Assembly: GCA_937974135.1 (NCBI GenBank)
Contig: CALJIH010000011.1
Span: 1-6,950 of the forward strand
Origin: an uncultured Cocleimonas sp.
GTDB lineage: Bacteria > Pseudomonadota > Gammaproteobacteria > Thiotrichales > Thiotrichaceae
Direction of reading: 5' to 3'
DNA length: 6,950 nucleotides
Shown here: piece by piece, positions 6,110 through 6,950 of the stretch
How the letters are laid out: every line of letters starts with the position of its first letter
How positions within the stretch are numbered: position 1 is the first letter of the stretch
The notes under the pieces: model-generated
The model's input: the letters and a program-made list of their open reading frames with translations, nothing else
Database searches by the model: none
Told to the model about the DNA's origin: nothing
Made by a program: the position numbers and the translations under genes

Positions 6110-6950
6110 TTAGGTTAACTGGGATTTACTTAAAATAAACACACCGTCACCGCCTCTTTCAAAATCTACCCACTCGAAAGGCAGATCAGGGTATTCCTCA
6201 GCCAGCGCATATTGACTATTTCCCACTTCCAGCACCAGAATACCATCCTCGGTTAAATGATTCGGCGCTTGCTTTAGTATTTTTCGCGTACAATCCAAGC
6301 CATCATTACCTGAACTTAAGCCTAATTCTGGTTCATGCTGAAATTCTGCAGACATCCCTGCAATATCTTCAGCATCTACATAAGGAGGATTACTCACTAT
6401 AATGTCGTATTTTTTACCTTCAAGTCCTGAAAACAAATCAGATTCGATTATTGATACTGCTTGAGCAGCATCATGCTGCTGAATATTGATTCTTGCAACA
6501 TCTAATGCATCTTTTGAGATATCCGCTAAATCTATTTTAGCCATGGGGAAGGCATAAGCACATGCAATACCTATACATCCACTACCAGTACAAAGGTCGA
6601 GAACAGACTCAACTTCATCTGGATTTACCCACGGTGTAAATTGCGTCTCAACGAGTTCTGCAATAGGTGAACGTGGAACTAATACCCTTTCATCAACATA
6701 AAATTGCAAACCTGCGAACCATCCTTCTTGCATAATATAAGCAGCAGGTATTTTTTCTTCGATGCGTGTCTTCAGGGTAGTAAGTACAGTCTCTTTTTCA
6801 CTGTTGGTTAACTTCGACTGCCAATAAACATCAGGCGTATCTACAGGTAAATTTAATGATCTTAATACTAAATAAACCGATTCATCTAATGGTGATGACA
6901 AGCCATGAGAATAGCTAAGTTGAGCTTGGACAAATTGACTCGCTCCCCAT
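6110..6950 (-). CDS. prmB: PrmB, ribosomal protein uL3 (L3) glutamine N5-methyltransferase (lacks its 5' end)
   Basis: PrmB uses S-adenosylmethionine to methylate a glutamine of ribosomal protein L3 in the cytoplasm and helps 50S assembly. The frame contains the cofactor-binding motif VLDLCTGSGCIGIACAYAFP (coded near 6600-6545) and the catalytic NPPY (6391-6380). ERVLVPRSPI (coded near 6691-6662) is the signature separating PrmB from PrmC/HemK, which has a PRxDTE-like sequence there. A TTG at 6901 could be taken as the start, but the same frame continues open to the edge as WGASQFVQAQLSYSHG, which aligns with E. coli PrmB WSVSRFSAANIWYGHG. So the true start lies outside, probably about 20 residues further; E. 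coli PrmB has 310. The stop TAA is at 6112-6110. Its usual partner is aroC, which is not visible here; instead it precedes lpxC. Confidence 0.95.
   Translation of the reverse strand, partial: WGASQFVQAQLSYSHGLSSPLDESVYLVLRSLNLPVDTPDVYWQSKLTNSEKETVLTTLKTRIEEKIPAAYIMQEGWFAGLQFYVDERVLVPRSPIAELVETQFTPWVNPDEVESVLDLCTGSGCIGIACAYAFPMAKIDLADISKDALDVARINIQQHDAAQAVSIIESDLFSGLEGKKYDIIVSNPPYVDAEDIAGMSAEFQHEPELGLSSGNDGLDCTRKILKQAPNHLTEDGILVLEVGNSQYALAEEYPDLPFEWVDFERGGDGVFILSKSQLT

Overview
The window looks like chromosomal DNA from an AT-rich gammaproteobacterium. The evidence is the closeness of SecA, LpxC, PrmB and ArgJ to Enterobacteria/Pseudomonas-type sequences, and the gene set lpxC, DUF721 gene, M23 peptidase gene, secA, argJ, which I recall as the usual neighbourhood in Pseudomonas-like lineages. 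In E. coli, by contrast, lpxC is followed by secM and secA. The genus cannot be fixed from sequence alone. Base composition was judged by eye, not computed.

Layout from left to right. 1-201: 5' part of argJ (minus), cut by the window edge. 202-416: gene-free gap with a long imperfect inverted repeat, a G-run motif and a plausible argJ promoter. 417-3161: secA (minus). 3162-3403: secA leader with a perfect TATAAT hexamer and a hairpin that overlaps the likely ribosome binding site. 3404-4297: membrane-anchored M23 peptidase (minus). 4298-4349: short divergent spacer with a CGTAT/ATACG palindrome. 4350-4760: DUF721/DciA-type gene (plus). 4761-5029: convergent gap with two diverged tandem repeat units, several small hairpins and a second copy of the G-run motif. 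5030-5944: lpxC (minus, GTG start). 5945-6109: short gap, the likely lpxC leader. 6110-6950: prmB (minus), whose reading frame runs off the right edge.

Most of the genes serve envelope biogenesis: LpxC commits precursor to lipid A, the M23 protein is a probable peptidoglycan hydrolase, and SecA drives export across the inner membrane. DciA (replicative helicase loading), PrmB (methylation of ribosomal protein uL3) and ArgJ (arginine synthesis) are housekeeping neighbours.

No defence system, CRISPR array, RNA gene, prophage or transposase gene is visible. The signals not explained by the genes are in the gaps: a family of palindromic repeats with a shared G-run motif in two separate spacers, and the secA leader hairpin. 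The latter suggests local translational control in a locus that has no secM. The absence of ftsZ immediately upstream of lpxC, with prmB there instead, is a second point of interest.
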